A stretch of 64,000 bases of DNA from an uncultured Lachnospiraceae bacterium (GTDB lineage: Bacteria > Bacillota > Clostridia > Lachnospirales > Lachnospiraceae): assembly GCA_903789615.1 (NCBI GenBank), contig CAIFEV010000006.1, forward strand, positions 52,108 to 116,107, in the 5' to 3' direction. The first letter of the stretch is position 1. Every line of letters starts with the position of its first letter. This document shows positions 1 through 8,395 of this stretch, piece by piece. The translations under genes were made by a program, and so were the position numbers. The notes beneath the pieces are model-generated. The model searched no databases. It was not told the DNA's origin and saw only the letters and a list, made by a program, of their open reading frames with translations.

Positions 1-957
1 CGTGTCGCCCTTTGTGAACTGCTCAAAGGTTGTCTCGTACGCCCGGTCATTCAGCCGGAACGCCGTGTCGTCATTTACCGCTACGCCGTTGCCCTTGTGA
101 AAGCAGTCGGCGAGCTTGTATTCCGCCTCCATGTCGCCGCCCGCGGCAGCAATCGTGAAGTAATAAAACGCCTTCTGATAATCCGGCTTTCCGTCCGAAA
201 TCCGGCCATAGTAATAGATATATCCGAGCATATCGGCGGCCCTGTTGTTCCCGGGCTGAAGCTGTGTCAGGCGCTCAAGGTCTTCCGCAGCCAGGTTCCA
301 GTCGCACGGGAATATGTCATTTCCGCCATAGCTGCCGGACGCCTCTGCCTCCAGGGCATCCGGTACATTCTTTTTCGCGAGTTCGCGGGCAAAGCGGGCA
401 AAGAGCTTTTTTCCTGTCTCGTCCAGGTGCTTCCTCTCCTGCGCACTGCTGCAGCTTCGGATGAACTGCAGCTTGATGCTGTCCGGGTATTCCCGCTCCA
501 GCGCTGTTTTTTCCGCATTGGCCTTGTACATTGCGATCAGGTTCTGCAGGGAACGGATATCCGCCTGACTCGCGACCGTTCTGCTCTCGTCCTCGCATTC
601 AACCCACATGTTGTCTAGACGCTCCAGGATAATCTCAACGACTCTGTCCTCCGTGTCCGGAAGCGCTGCCTTGTCCGGGTTCCCGGTCGTATACACGGTG
701 TAATCGGTGGAATCATGAAAAAGCTCTCTCAGCGGCTTTGCCCAGCCGTTCTCAAATGCATCGACCGTCATGCCTCCGGCAGCCAGATTGGCAAGCAGTG
801 CCTCCACGTCTCTGAGCGTGAAGTTGTAACCGTCCTCCACAACGATTCTGTCCGGCTTTCTTTTGGTTCCGATAATCTGTGACAGCGGCTTCTCGAGCCT
901 CACAAACTGCCGCATTTCTTCCTGGGTGATCGTCTGCGCATTTGACTTTCTGGCCAT
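1..957 (-). CDS. Sel1-like repeat protein, C-terminus outside window
   Basis: The frame opens with ATG at 957 after an AAAGGGG ribosome site and stays open for 319 codons to the first base of the window, so the C-terminus is missing. The N-terminal 200 residues are charged and helical with no family I recognise. From about residue 235 there are alanine/glycine-rich helical pairs (AADMLGYIYYYG..., AFYYFTIAAAGGDMEAEYKLAD) typical of Sel1-like TPR repeats, which act as protein-interaction scaffolds. No signal peptide is seen, so it is probably cytoplasmic. It is oppositely oriented to the HIT gene. The specific partner is unknown. Confidence 0.7.
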   Translation of the reverse strand, partial: MARKSNAQTITQEEMRQFVRLEKPLSQIIGTKRKPDRIVVEDGYNFTLRDVEALLANLAAGGMTVDAFENGWAKPLRELFHDSTDYTVYTTGNPDKAALPDTEDRVVEIILERLDNMWVECEDESRTVASQADIRSLQNLIAMYKANAEKTALEREYPDSIKLQFIRSCSSAQERKHLDETGKKLFARFARELAKKNVPDALEAEASGSYGGNDIFPCDWNLAAEDLERLTQLQPGNNRAADMLGYIYYYGRISDGKPDYQKAFYYFTIAAAGGDMEAEYKLADCFHKGNGVAVNDDTAFRLNDRAYETTFEQFTKGDT

Positions 958-1103
958 GGTAAAGTCCCCTTTGTTCAATCCGTCTTCATATTCTCAAACC
1001 AATAATACCACGTTTACTTTGCAACTTGTAGGCAATCTGTTTTCCCAAAACAGCCGCATCCGGTGTATACTGTTGGTAATTTCAAATCGGAGGTTTACCG
1101 CTT

Positions 1104-1523
1104 ATGTTTGATGAAAACTGCGCCTACTGTGCGGAGGGCGAAAAGCTCGCCGCGTTCGGCATCAAGATCTGTGAGATGCCGATGTCCAAGCTCATTCTGT
1201 TCAAAGAGCAGACCCACAGAGGCCGTGTGATCGTTGCCTGCAAAAAGCACGTCGACGATGTCACCCAGCTCACAAAGGAAGAGCGTGCCCAGTTCATGGA
1301 GGACATTAACCGCGCCGCAGAATGCCTTCACAAGACATTCCACCCGGACAAGATCAACTTCGGAGCATACGGCGACACCATGCACCACCTGCATGTCCAT
1401 CTCGTTCCGAAGTACCGGGACGAAGCCGAGTGGGGGGATGTCTTTGCCATGAATCCGCACAAGGTTGAACTGAGTGATGAAGAATATCAGAAACTGATCG
1501 AAGAGATCAAAGCCAATCTCTGA
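1104..1523 (+). CDS. HIT family nucleotide-binding hydrolase
   Basis: A 139-residue histidine triad protein. The signature H95-L-H97-V-H99-L-V lies at the C-terminal third (DTMHHLHVHLV), where the central histidine is the nucleophile in this family of nucleoside phosphoramidate/dinucleotide hydrolases. An N-terminal CAYC pair (C6, C9) may bind zinc as in several bacterial HIT proteins. The start ATG follows GGAGG by a normal distance. The gene stands alone between a divergent Sel1 gene and a convergent alcohol dehydrogenase, with a terminator right after it. The physiological substrate cannot be told from sequence. Confidence 0.9.
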   Translation: MFDENCAYCAEGEKLAAFGIKICEMPMSKLILFKEQTHRGRVIVACKKHVDDVTQLTKEERAQFMEDINRAAECLHKTFHPDKINFGAYGDTMHHLHVHLVPKYRDEAEWGDVFAMNPHKVELSDEEYQKLIEEIKANL

Positions 1524-1580
1524 AATCCGGGTGAATCCGGCCCCGGGAACGCTGTGCATACTCCTGCGGGGCAGAAATAA

Positions 1581-1621
1581 CCGCCGAAGTCAGAACAAGT
1601 CTGATTCCGGCGGTCTTTTTA
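1581..1621 (+). terminator. Intrinsic terminator after HIT gene
   Basis: An imperfect 14-bp stem (CCGCCGAAGTCAGA / TCTGATTCCGGCGG, one mismatch-type pair) closes on a short loop and is followed by a T run at 1616-1620. It lies between convergent genes. Confidence 0.75.
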
Positions 1622-1623
1622 GT

Positions 1624-2805
1624 TTATTTCCATGAATCCTCGTAGATTTCAATGCACTCATCTCTTGTGAGCGGCACCGGGTCGAACTTCAGAAGTCTCT
1701 GGGTCGTCGCGATGGCGTTGTCCGCCATCTTCGCCGCATCTTCCTTTCGGATCCCGTAGTCGGACATCTTCAAATCATCCACGCCGCACGCCTTTTGAAG
1801 GGACAGAAGCGCTTCCAGGAAATCCTCCGCCCTTTTGGCATCCGTCTTTCCCAGATACCCTGCCATGTTAACAAATGTCTCATCCGCGCAGTGCAGACTG
1901 ACAAAATGCCGGTAATACGCCATGGAGATCATGATAAGACCCGCACCGTGCGGAAGCGCCGGGTAATACGCGCTCATGGCGTGCTCGAGCGCATGCTCGC
2001 CGATGCAGGAACTGCTGATCATGGCATAGCCCCCGAGCATGCTGGCAAAGCTCATGCCGGTCCTGGCTTCCATATCGCTCCCGTCTCTGACAGCTCTCGC
2101 CAGATACTTCCCGACGTTCTCAATTGCAGTCCGGGTCACCATGCCGCTGAACGCACAGGCGTTCACCGACAGGTGGCACTCCAGGCTGTGAAACAGAGCG
2201 TCAAATCCCTGATAGGCCGTGAAGCGGGGCGGCACGGACGCGGTGAGCTGTGGGTCAACCACGGCGATCCTTGCAAAGAGGCTGTCCATGCGGCCGAGGC
2301 CGATCTTTTCATTGGTCAGCGGATTCGTGACGACGCCGTTGGCATCCACCTCCGATCCGGTTCCGGCCGTGGTCGGAATCGCGATCCACGGCAGCGGCTC
2401 CTTCTCCGGCTGCCGGTTCAAGCCTGTCATTCCGCCGGCATAGTCCCACAGATCATCAGACGGCTGCGGCGCAAACATTGCCATGATCTTGCCGGCGTCA
2501 AGCACCGAACCTCCGCCGAGCGCGACCACAAAATCGCAGCCCTGCTCTCTGGCCAGATTTGCTCCCGCTTCCACCGTGGATTTCACCGGGTTTGCCTCAA
2601 CCTTGTTATAGAGCACATATTTCACGCCGGCTGCCGAAAGTTCCTTTTCGGTCCGGTCAAGATACCCATTTTCAATCACCGAACGGCCGCCGCTTGTCAC
2701 CAGCAGTGCCTTCTTTCCCGGCATCTTCTGCCTGTGCAGGTCACTGAGCACGCCGCTCCCGAACAGCACGTGGGTCGGCTCAAAAAATGTAAAAGCTTCA
2801 CGCAT
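1624..2805 (-). CDS. Iron-containing alcohol dehydrogenase
   Basis: Group III (Fe-dependent) NAD(P)H alcohol dehydrogenase, about 393 residues, full length. The dinucleotide motif GGGSVLDAGK lies near residue 97, the conserved TTAGTGSEV block follows, and the metal ligands are visible as D in VVDPQLT and H in FDALFHSLE, EHALEHAM and ALPHG. Start choice: two in-frame ATGs occur at 2814 and 2805; the upstream one abuts GGGGAGGAG, whereas the 2805 ATG sits 9 nt from it, so 2805 is preferred. It is one of three Fe-ADHs in the window. It likely interconverts an aldehyde and an alcohol; the substrate is unknown. The next gene upstream is a GH28-like protein in the same direction. Confidence 0.88.
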   Translation of the reverse strand: MREAFTFFEPTHVLFGSGVLSDLHRQKMPGKKALLVTSGGRSVIENGYLDRTEKELSAAGVKYVLYNKVEANPVKSTVEAGANLAREQGCDFVVALGGGSVLDAGKIMAMFAPQPSDDLWDYAGGMTGLNRQPEKEPLPWIAIPTTAGTGSEVDANGVVTNPLTNEKIGLGRMDSLFARIAVVDPQLTASVPPRFTAYQGFDALFHSLECHLSVNACAFSGMVTRTAIENVGKYLARAVRDGSDMEARTGMSFASMLGGYAMISSSCIGEHALEHAMSAYYPALPHGAGLIMISMAYYRHFVSLHCADETFVNMAGYLGKTDAKRAEDFLEALLSLQKACGVDDLKMSDYGIRKEDAAKMADNAIATTQRLLKFDPVPLTRDECIEIYEDSWK

Positions 2806-2837
2806 GAGCGCCATCTCCTCCCCATCTGAAAGTGTTC

Positions 2838-4142
2838 TTACTCGTCAATTCTCTCTCTGCTGCAGAACTCCTTCATACTCCCGTCAATCTCAAGCTGCCC
2901 GTCCAGCGTGAAATTCTGCACATTCCGGGTGTACAAAACCGATATCTCATGGCGGTACACGCCCCTTGCCGACGGCATCTCGTCAAACACATCCGGGACG
3001 TGACTGCTCTGGCGCTTCAGTCTCAGAATCACATCCGAGAGATGAACATCCCGCACCGGCGAGTTTTCTTCTCCTGCGATGATAGACGTCCCCTCGCCGT
3101 CCATGTACAGATGGTCCACAAATATGCGGCTGATCTTTCCGGGAATGCGCTCAACGCCGCTGCGTCCTGTGGCGGAAATAAAAAGCGGGTCGCCCTTGCC
3201 CCACCACACGTGCACACCGGTGTCCCGCGTGGTGCAGTCTGCGTAACGCCTGGCATTTCCGGTTACGTGGTGGATCAGAATGTCATGAATCTTTCCTCCG
3301 TCGCGGCTGAAGATTCCAAAGCCTCTCGTGCAGTCCGAGAGCACGCAGTCCGAAAGGATAATGTGATGGATATCGCCCCACGTCTCCGTACCGATTTTCA
3401 ATGCGCAGGAGCGCGAGCGCATTGTGCAGCCGCTGATCACGATGTTCTCCGAGGCACCGTATTTTTTTGTCATCGGCGCCGTCGTCTTCACGACAATACA
3501 GTCATCGCCCGTCCGGATGATGCACCCGCGGATCACGACATTGCTGCAGCAGTCCGGATCAATGCCGTCATTGTTGGCGCCCCGCTCGTTGTTCAGGATC
3601 CGGATGTTCTCGATCAGTACGTCCTGACAGCCGGCCAGATGAAGCGTCCAGTACGCCGAGTCCTCAAACGTCACGTCCCGCACCGTCAGCTTCCGGACAT
3701 CCTCGAGAAAACTCATCCTCGGGCGGAATCCCTTTACTGCCAGCGGGCACTCATGAAGGCCGCCGTCCGCGTTATCGTCCCAGAATGCAAGTCTTCCCTG
3801 TCCGTCAATCGTGCCGTTTCCGGAAATTGTGATGTCCTCCTCGTGCCGGGCAAACAGAAATACGCCGCCTTCCCAGCCGGTGTCCGCGTTATCGTCCTCA
3901 AAATCTTTCATGAAGTCGATGACGTCGGAAGGATCAAGACTGGAGACGAGTCTCGCACCCGTATCCAGGTGCAGTTCAATGTGCGAGCGCAGCCGGAGGG
4001 AGCCGGAAAGAAAGGTGCCGGCCGGAATATTGACCGTTCCGCCTCCGGCTTTTGCCACCGTGTCGATCGTCTGCTGAATGGCCGCGGTGGCTTTTGTCCT
4101 GCCGTCACCCACCGCACCGAATTCCGTGATATCCCGAATCAT
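2838..4142 (-). CDS. GH28-like right-handed beta-helix protein (polygalacturonase superfamily)
   Basis: A 434-residue protein that begins like pectinases (DITEFGAVGDG near residue 4) and then runs in beta-helix repeats. Two of the GH28 catalytic segments are present: NNDGIDPD (the N-x-D block) and TGDDCIVV (the double Asp). The usual G-H-G segment is replaced by SCALKIGTETWGD and the R-I-K block by RGFGIFSR, so canonical polygalacturonase chemistry is uncertain. No signal peptide is seen, suggesting cytoplasmic action on an imported oligosaccharide. It is 18 bp from the AAA+ gene upstream and 32 bp from the Fe-ADH downstream, so the three may be cotranscribed. Confidence 0.8.
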   Translation of the reverse strand: MIRDITEFGAVGDGRTKATAAIQQTIDTVAKAGGGTVNIPAGTFLSGSLRLRSHIELHLDTGARLVSSLDPSDVIDFMKDFEDDNADTGWEGGVFLFARHEEDITISGNGTIDGQGRLAFWDDNADGGLHECPLAVKGFRPRMSFLEDVRKLTVRDVTFEDSAYWTLHLAGCQDVLIENIRILNNERGANNDGIDPDCCSNVVIRGCIIRTGDDCIVVKTTAPMTKKYGASENIVISGCTMRSRSCALKIGTETWGDIHHIILSDCVLSDCTRGFGIFSRDGGKIHDILIHHVTGNARRYADCTTRDTGVHVWWGKGDPLFISATGRSGVERIPGKISRIFVDHLYMDGEGTSIIAGEENSPVRDVHLSDVILRLKRQSSHVPDVFDEMPSARGVYRHEISVLYTRNVQNFTLDGQLEIDGSMKEFCSRERIDE

Positions 4143-4160
4143 ATGCTTCTTATCCTGCCT

Positions 4161-5681
4161 TTACTTAAGGATCTGTCTGACCTCATCGGCGCCGTAGCGC
4201 ACGAATAATTTCCCGTTCTCTTCGATCTCCAGCAGCGCATGCGCCGCCAGATGCTCGGCTGCCTGTTCCAGGTCCCGCACGCCCGGCAGACCGATATAAT
4301 GGTCCACAACCGCCGCGGCGCCGTCATCACTCACCACGCATTCCTCCGGATGCATTCCCATCCGGCGCAGCACTTTCGGCAGAGAGAAGCGCTGAAAGAT
4401 AATCTTCTTCTCCTCCGGCGAATAATCCGGGATGTCGATCACGGCAAAACGCGTCATCAGCGGATCGCTGATGCGGCTGCGGTCATTGGCCGTCGCGATC
4501 GGGTATACGCCGGTCGTCGGCACCGTGCACTCCATGTAGTTGTCGGTAAATCCCAGGTTGTCAAGAAGCGTCAGGAGCGCGTCCGCCGGATTGCCGTGCG
4601 AGCTCTTCGAGTCCGCCTTGTCCAGCTCATTGATGATAAAGACAAGATTGCTCTCGCCTGCCTGATAAAATGCCTCCATGATGGATCCCGGCTTTGCGTT
4701 TGAATACACTCTCGAACTCCCGGTGAGCTGCTCCGCGTCATGGATGGAACTCATGTCCAGGCTCGTCCACGGAAGCTGCAGAATCCGCGCCACCGCATAT
4801 GCGATCTGTGATTTACCGGTGCCGGCAGGGCCGACCAGAAGCAGTCCGTACGCCGGAAGCGTATGCGTCCGGTTAATCTGGATGATCGTCTCAATGACTC
4901 TCTGCTTCACGTTTTCAAGACCAAACAGTTCTTCGTCAAGGATCTGTCTGGCACGCTTCGGATCAATCGAGCCAAAGTAGGAATCCTTCCAGCGGATATT
5001 GAGCATGATCGAGAGTGCCCGCAGGGCATGCCGCCTCTCGTCCGGTCCCACTTCCCGGGAGCGGGCGACCGCCAGATTGCGCTTTGCCCATTTCCGGATG
5101 TTGACCGGCAGTGTCTCGCCGGCGCAGGTGAGGTAGTCCGAGATCGTCTGCAGACTCGTCAGCTTCATCTCGTCGCTGTCTTCCTCTTCGATGTCCGAAT
5201 CCGCCGCTTCGCGCACCGGAGGCTTGCTCTCCAGAAGCCTGCGGATCACATACTGCAGAAATCCGTCCTCGGCCGAGAGCTTCGCGACGCCGCCGGAATC
5301 CACCTCACGGATCTTGTAGACTGCATACCCCTCCGGTGTGGACTGTCCCGTCAGCCGGACCAGAATCTGACTGCTGCCCAGCCACGCGATGAGCCTTGTG
5401 AACCGGGAATCCACTTTCAGGATATCCTCTGTCCTGCGGGTGTCCGGCCGGCCATACCCGAACGCCGTGCCTTTCTTCGGATCTGTGAACAGCCCCGTCA
5501 CATGGTGTTCCAGTTCTCCGCCGCGCTGAGCGATCACAAGCATCGGGTGCGCGCTGTCACAGGCCGGATTGTCCGCATCAAATTCCGTGTAAGTCACTTT
5601 CGCAGCGATTTCTTCCTGTCTTTTCTTTTCCTGTTCAGCCGGCACCCCGCCATTGCTGAAATCAAAAATACGATCTGCCAT
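4161..5681 (-). CDS. Lon-like AAA+ ATPase without protease domain
   Basis: A 506-residue protein. Residues 1-230 show no known domain and include an acidic stretch near 160-172. The AAA+ module follows: Walker A GPAGTGKS at 284-291, Walker B ending LVFIINELD near 346-354, and a sensor region at IATANDRSRISDPLMTRF. This resembles the Lon ATPase core, but the chain ends after the helical lid, with no Ser-Lys protease domain. It is therefore more likely a remodelling ATPase than a protease. The start follows a GGGG ribosome site. Target unknown; the neighbouring Sel1-repeat gene at the window edge is a possible functional companion but is not adjacent. Confidence 0.75.
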   Translation of the reverse strand: MADRIFDFSNGGVPAEQEKKRQEEIAAKVTYTEFDADNPACDSAHPMLVIAQRGGELEHHVTGLFTDPKKGTAFGYGRPDTRRTEDILKVDSRFTRLIAWLGSSQILVRLTGQSTPEGYAVYKIREVDSGGVAKLSAEDGFLQYVIRRLLESKPPVREAADSDIEEEDSDEMKLTSLQTISDYLTCAGETLPVNIRKWAKRNLAVARSREVGPDERRHALRALSIMLNIRWKDSYFGSIDPKRARQILDEELFGLENVKQRVIETIIQINRTHTLPAYGLLLVGPAGTGKSQIAYAVARILQLPWTSLDMSSIHDAEQLTGSSRVYSNAKPGSIMEAFYQAGESNLVFIINELDKADSKSSHGNPADALLTLLDNLGFTDNYMECTVPTTGVYPIATANDRSRISDPLMTRFAVIDIPDYSPEEKKIIFQRFSLPKVLRRMGMHPEECVVSDDGAAAVVDHYIGLPGVRDLEQAAEHLAAHALLEIEENGKLFVRYGADEVRQILK

Positions 5682-5705
5682 TTTCCCCGGATTCCAATCT
5701 GTAAA

Positions 5706-6176
5706 TTACTGTGCCAGCCATTTTCTGATAGCATCGTCGGTTGTTGCTGCCGTTATCCTGAGGCCCTCGCCGATCTTCGCCTCCGGATACAGCCTGCGCA
5801 GTTCCTCCGTGCTCTGCTTCACGCCGGCACCGCCGGACGTGGCAAATGGCAGAATCGTGTGACCGGAAATGTCGAAACTGTCAAGAAATGTGTCGATAAT
5901 CCTCGGGGCCTTTCCCCACCAGATCGGATATCCTACGATAATCGTGCCGTATCCGTCGACATATGGCAGTTTTCCTTTGATCGCCGGCCGGCATCCCTCG
6001 TCCTCCATCTCGATGTTGCAGCGGGCCTCGGAAGCTGTCCAGTCCAGATCTTCTCTGGTGTACGCATCCTCAGGCTCGATCCGGAAGTCCTCCGCGCCAA
6101 GAATTCCCGCGATTCTCTTCCCGGCCTTCTCTGTATTGCCGTCAACGCTGAAATATACTACAAGTGCTGGTTTCAT
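5706..6176 (-). CDS. Flavodoxin family protein
   Basis: A 156-residue flavodoxin-fold protein. The FMN phosphate loop is FSVDGNTEKAG near residue 7, and the GYPIWWGKAPRIIDTFLDSFD and PFATSGGAGVK blocks match the flavodoxin-4/NADPH-FMN group. The reading frame is open farther upstream, but ATG 6176 has the GGAAG ribosome site and the FMN loop at the correct distance, and the longer form would run through the terminator of the iol operon. It is similar in layout to the gene at 31922-32455. It probably carries electrons to an unidentified partner. Confidence 0.85.
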   Translation of the reverse strand: MKPALVVYFSVDGNTEKAGKRIAGILGAEDFRIEPEDAYTREDLDWTASEARCNIEMEDEGCRPAIKGKLPYVDGYGTIIVGYPIWWGKAPRIIDTFLDSFDISGHTILPFATSGGAGVKQSTEELRRLYPEAKIGEGLRITAATTDDAIRKWLAQ

Positions 6177-6280
6177 ATAGCTTCCTTTCCTGCATAATGC
6201 ACTTTTCATTGTTGTACTGCCTGTATTATACGGCAAAGCAGGCGGAAATAACAGTTTGCCGGAAGCGGCCCATGCCTGCA

Positions 6281-6316
6281 AAAAAAGAACCGCACCAATT
6301 ACGGCACGGTTCTTTT
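6281..6316 (-). terminator. Terminator of the iolC operon
   Basis: A perfect stem (AAAAGAACCG / CGGTTCTTTT, arms 6283-6292 and 6307-6316) gives a minus-strand hairpin followed by a T run, 28 bp after the aldolase stop codon. It can also function on the plus strand. Confidence 0.8.
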
Positions 6317-6343
6317 CACCGGGATCTTCCGGGTCCTGTTCCA

Positions 6344-7195
6344 TTACATCTTCGGAACCTTTCCGCAGTTAAACACGCGGATGTGGTGCTTTACGTTTTC
6401 GTATACGCCCTGTACTTCCGCCTCGCTCAGGTCAAAGTAATTGTGCGCTCCTTCGCTCTTCAGATACTTTTCCGCAGACGCGGTCAGGTGATTAAAACTT
6501 GCCGTCGCAATGTTGACCTTGCGGATGCCGCACCCGATCGCTCTCTGAAAGTCCGCATCGCTGATGCCGCTGCCGCCGTGAAGGACGAGCGGAAGACTGC
6601 CGGTTCTCTTATGGATTTCCTCCAGCACGTCAAATGCCAAGTGCGGAGCTGTAGGATAGTTTCCGTGCGCATTGCCGATGGCGACGGCAAGGCAGTCAAT
6701 TCCTGTCTCCTGCACAAAACGCTGTGCGGCCGCAGGATCCGTGTAGCGGATCTCATGCTCCTCGCCGCCTTCTGCGCCGCCGACCAGACCGAGCTCTGCC
6801 TCTACCGTCGCACCGTACTTTGCCGCGCGTCTGACAACTTCCTTTGTGCGCTCGATATTCTCCTCAAACGGATAGGTCGAGCTGTCAAACATCACGGACG
6901 TAAATCCGTAATCGAGCGCCTCCTGAACAACCTCCATCGTGAGGCCGTGGTCCAGGTTCAGCGCCACGTCAACCTTTGCCGATTTGGCCGCGGAGACCAT
7001 CATCGGTCCCATGAGCCGGAACGGGGATGCTGCCATGCGCTTCTCGGCAATCTGCATGATCACCGGCGTATTCATCTCCTCCGCCGCCCGGATCACACCC
7101 ATGACCATTTCCATGTTGCCGACATTAAATGCACCTACGCCTCTGTCCTGCGCCTGTGCATCCAGCATCAGCTTTTTCATTGTGACAAGTGCCAT
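6344..7195 (-). CDS. iolJ: Class II aldolase, probable 6-phospho-5-dehydro-2-deoxy-D-gluconate aldolase
   Basis: A 283-residue class II (zinc) fructose-bisphosphate aldolase family member with the usual metal-binding signatures NLDHG, VEAELG, GNAHGNY and LHGGSG. Being the last gene of the iol operon, 12 bp after the Fe-ADH, points to the IolJ reaction: cleavage of 2-deoxy-5-keto-gluconate 6-phosphate to dihydroxyacetone phosphate and malonate semialdehyde. General fructose-bisphosphate or tagatose-bisphosphate aldolase activity cannot be excluded from sequence. Start ATG follows AAGGAG. Confidence 0.82.
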   Translation of the reverse strand: MALVTMKKLMLDAQAQDRGVGAFNVGNMEMVMGVIRAAEEMNTPVIMQIAEKRMAASPFRLMGPMMVSAAKSAKVDVALNLDHGLTMEVVQEALDYGFTSVMFDSSTYPFEENIERTKEVVRRAAKYGATVEAELGLVGGAEGGEEHEIRYTDPAAAQRFVQETGIDCLAVAIGNAHGNYPTAPHLAFDVLEEIHKRTGSLPLVLHGGSGISDADFQRAIGCGIRKVNIATASFNHLTASAEKYLKSEGAHNYFDLSEAEVQGVYENVKHHIRVFNCGKVPKM

Positions 7196-7207
7196 GTGTG
7201 CTCCTTA

Positions 7208-8362
7208 TCAGGCCCAGAGATTGCGGTACATCTGCTCGATGTCTTCCTTCGTGATATCACGCATTGTGTTCTGCGGAGAACCAGAATCCAGCGCATCCGA
7301 AGCCATCTTCGGAATCTGTGCGAAGAACTCGTCGCGGTTCACGCCGTACTGCTCGAGTGTCGGTGTATTCAGCTCATCAACAATGCCGCAGACAGCTGCC
7401 AGGAACTTCTCAGAAGCCGTCTTGTCATCATCCTCTGCTGACGCCACGCCGATTGTGCGTCCCAGGATGGCAAATCTGTCATACGCGCCCGGAAGAGCAA
7501 ACTTGAAGCACTCCTTCAGAAGCATTGCGTTGCTGAGGCCATGTGCTATGTGGAAGATTGCGCCGATCGGACGGCTCATGCCGTGGATCAGGGTAACGGA
7601 TGAGTTGTTGAAGCTGATGCCGGCTTCCAGAGCTGCGATAGACATCTGAACTCTGGCCTCTTCATCCTTGCCATTCTTGTAAGCCTTCGGCAGATATGCG
7701 AAAATTCTCTTCACAGCAGACAGGGCAAATGTATCCGAAAGCGGCTGTGCCTTTCTGGATGTGAAAGCTTCTGTGCAGTGGCACAGAGCATCCAGTCCGG
7801 TGTGAGCGGTAACACCTGCCGGTGCCGTCATTGTGAACTGCGGATCGATGATGGCCAGGGTGGACATCAGGCAGGCACCTTTGAGCAGCATCTTGACCTG
7901 CTTCTGTGTATTGTTGATGATCGTGAACTGTGTCGCCTCAGAACCGGTTCCGGCTGTCGTCGGGATCGCTACAAGCGGCGGCATCTTTACATCGATGACC
8001 TTGCCCATGTAATCGTCGATGCTTCCGCCATTTTCCACAAGGGATCCGATCGCCTTCATGGAGTCCATCGGGCTGCCGCCGCCGAGGCCGATCAGGAAAT
8101 CGCACTTCTCTGCCTTGTACTTCTCAAGGCCTGCCGCAATCATGGTGTCAGTCGGCTCGCCGGTGATATCCGAATAAATCGCGTAGTCAACCCCCTCGTC
8201 CTTCAGAGCTGCCTCAACCTTGCCGCAGTTGCCGAGCTTGACCATCATCGGGTCCGTTACGATCAGAGCTTTCCTGCCGAAGCCCGGAAACTTTGCCTTT
8301 GCAAGGTCCAGAGCACCGCTGCCGTTGATAATCTGTCCAGGTACAATAAATTCTCTTGCCAT
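7208..8362 (-). CDS. Iron-containing alcohol dehydrogenase in iol operon (possible malonate-semialdehyde reductase)
   Basis: A 384-residue group III dehydrogenase: GGGSPMDSMK dinucleotide motif near residue 94, TTAGTGSEAT, and metal ligands in IIDPQFT, LDALCHCTE, LIHGMSRP and FHIAHGLSN. It sits between iolB and iolJ, with 12 bp to iolJ. No methylmalonate-semialdehyde dehydrogenase (iolA) is present in the window, so this enzyme is the obvious candidate to consume malonate semialdehyde by reduction to 3-hydroxypropionate; that is inference from position. The start ATG has GAGGAG at good spacing. Alternative: a general alcohol dehydrogenase used for redox balance. Confidence 0.85.
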   Translation of the reverse strand: MAREFIVPGQIINGSGALDLAKAKFPGFGRKALIVTDPMMVKLGNCGKVEAALKDEGVDYAIYSDITGEPTDTMIAAGLEKYKAEKCDFLIGLGGGSPMDSMKAIGSLVENGGSIDDYMGKVIDVKMPPLVAIPTTAGTGSEATQFTIINNTQKQVKMLLKGACLMSTLAIIDPQFTMTAPAGVTAHTGLDALCHCTEAFTSRKAQPLSDTFALSAVKRIFAYLPKAYKNGKDEEARVQMSIAALEAGISFNNSSVTLIHGMSRPIGAIFHIAHGLSNAMLLKECFKFALPGAYDRFAILGRTIGVASAEDDDKTASEKFLAAVCGIVDELNTPTLEQYGVNRDEFFAQIPKMASDALDSGSPQNTMRDITKEDIEQMYRNLWA

Positions 8363-8395
8363 TGTCTGTCTCCTCTGTGGTTAAGCCACACGTCT

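Noticed and set aside
2832..4208. Long plus-strand open frame opposite the GH28-like gene
   Set aside because: Its translation is Arg/His/Val-rich with no family features; it is the antisense of a clearly conserved coding strand in GC-rich DNA. The same applies to the plus-strand frames at 4863-6197, 6164-7441, 7778-9361 and 10485-11846.
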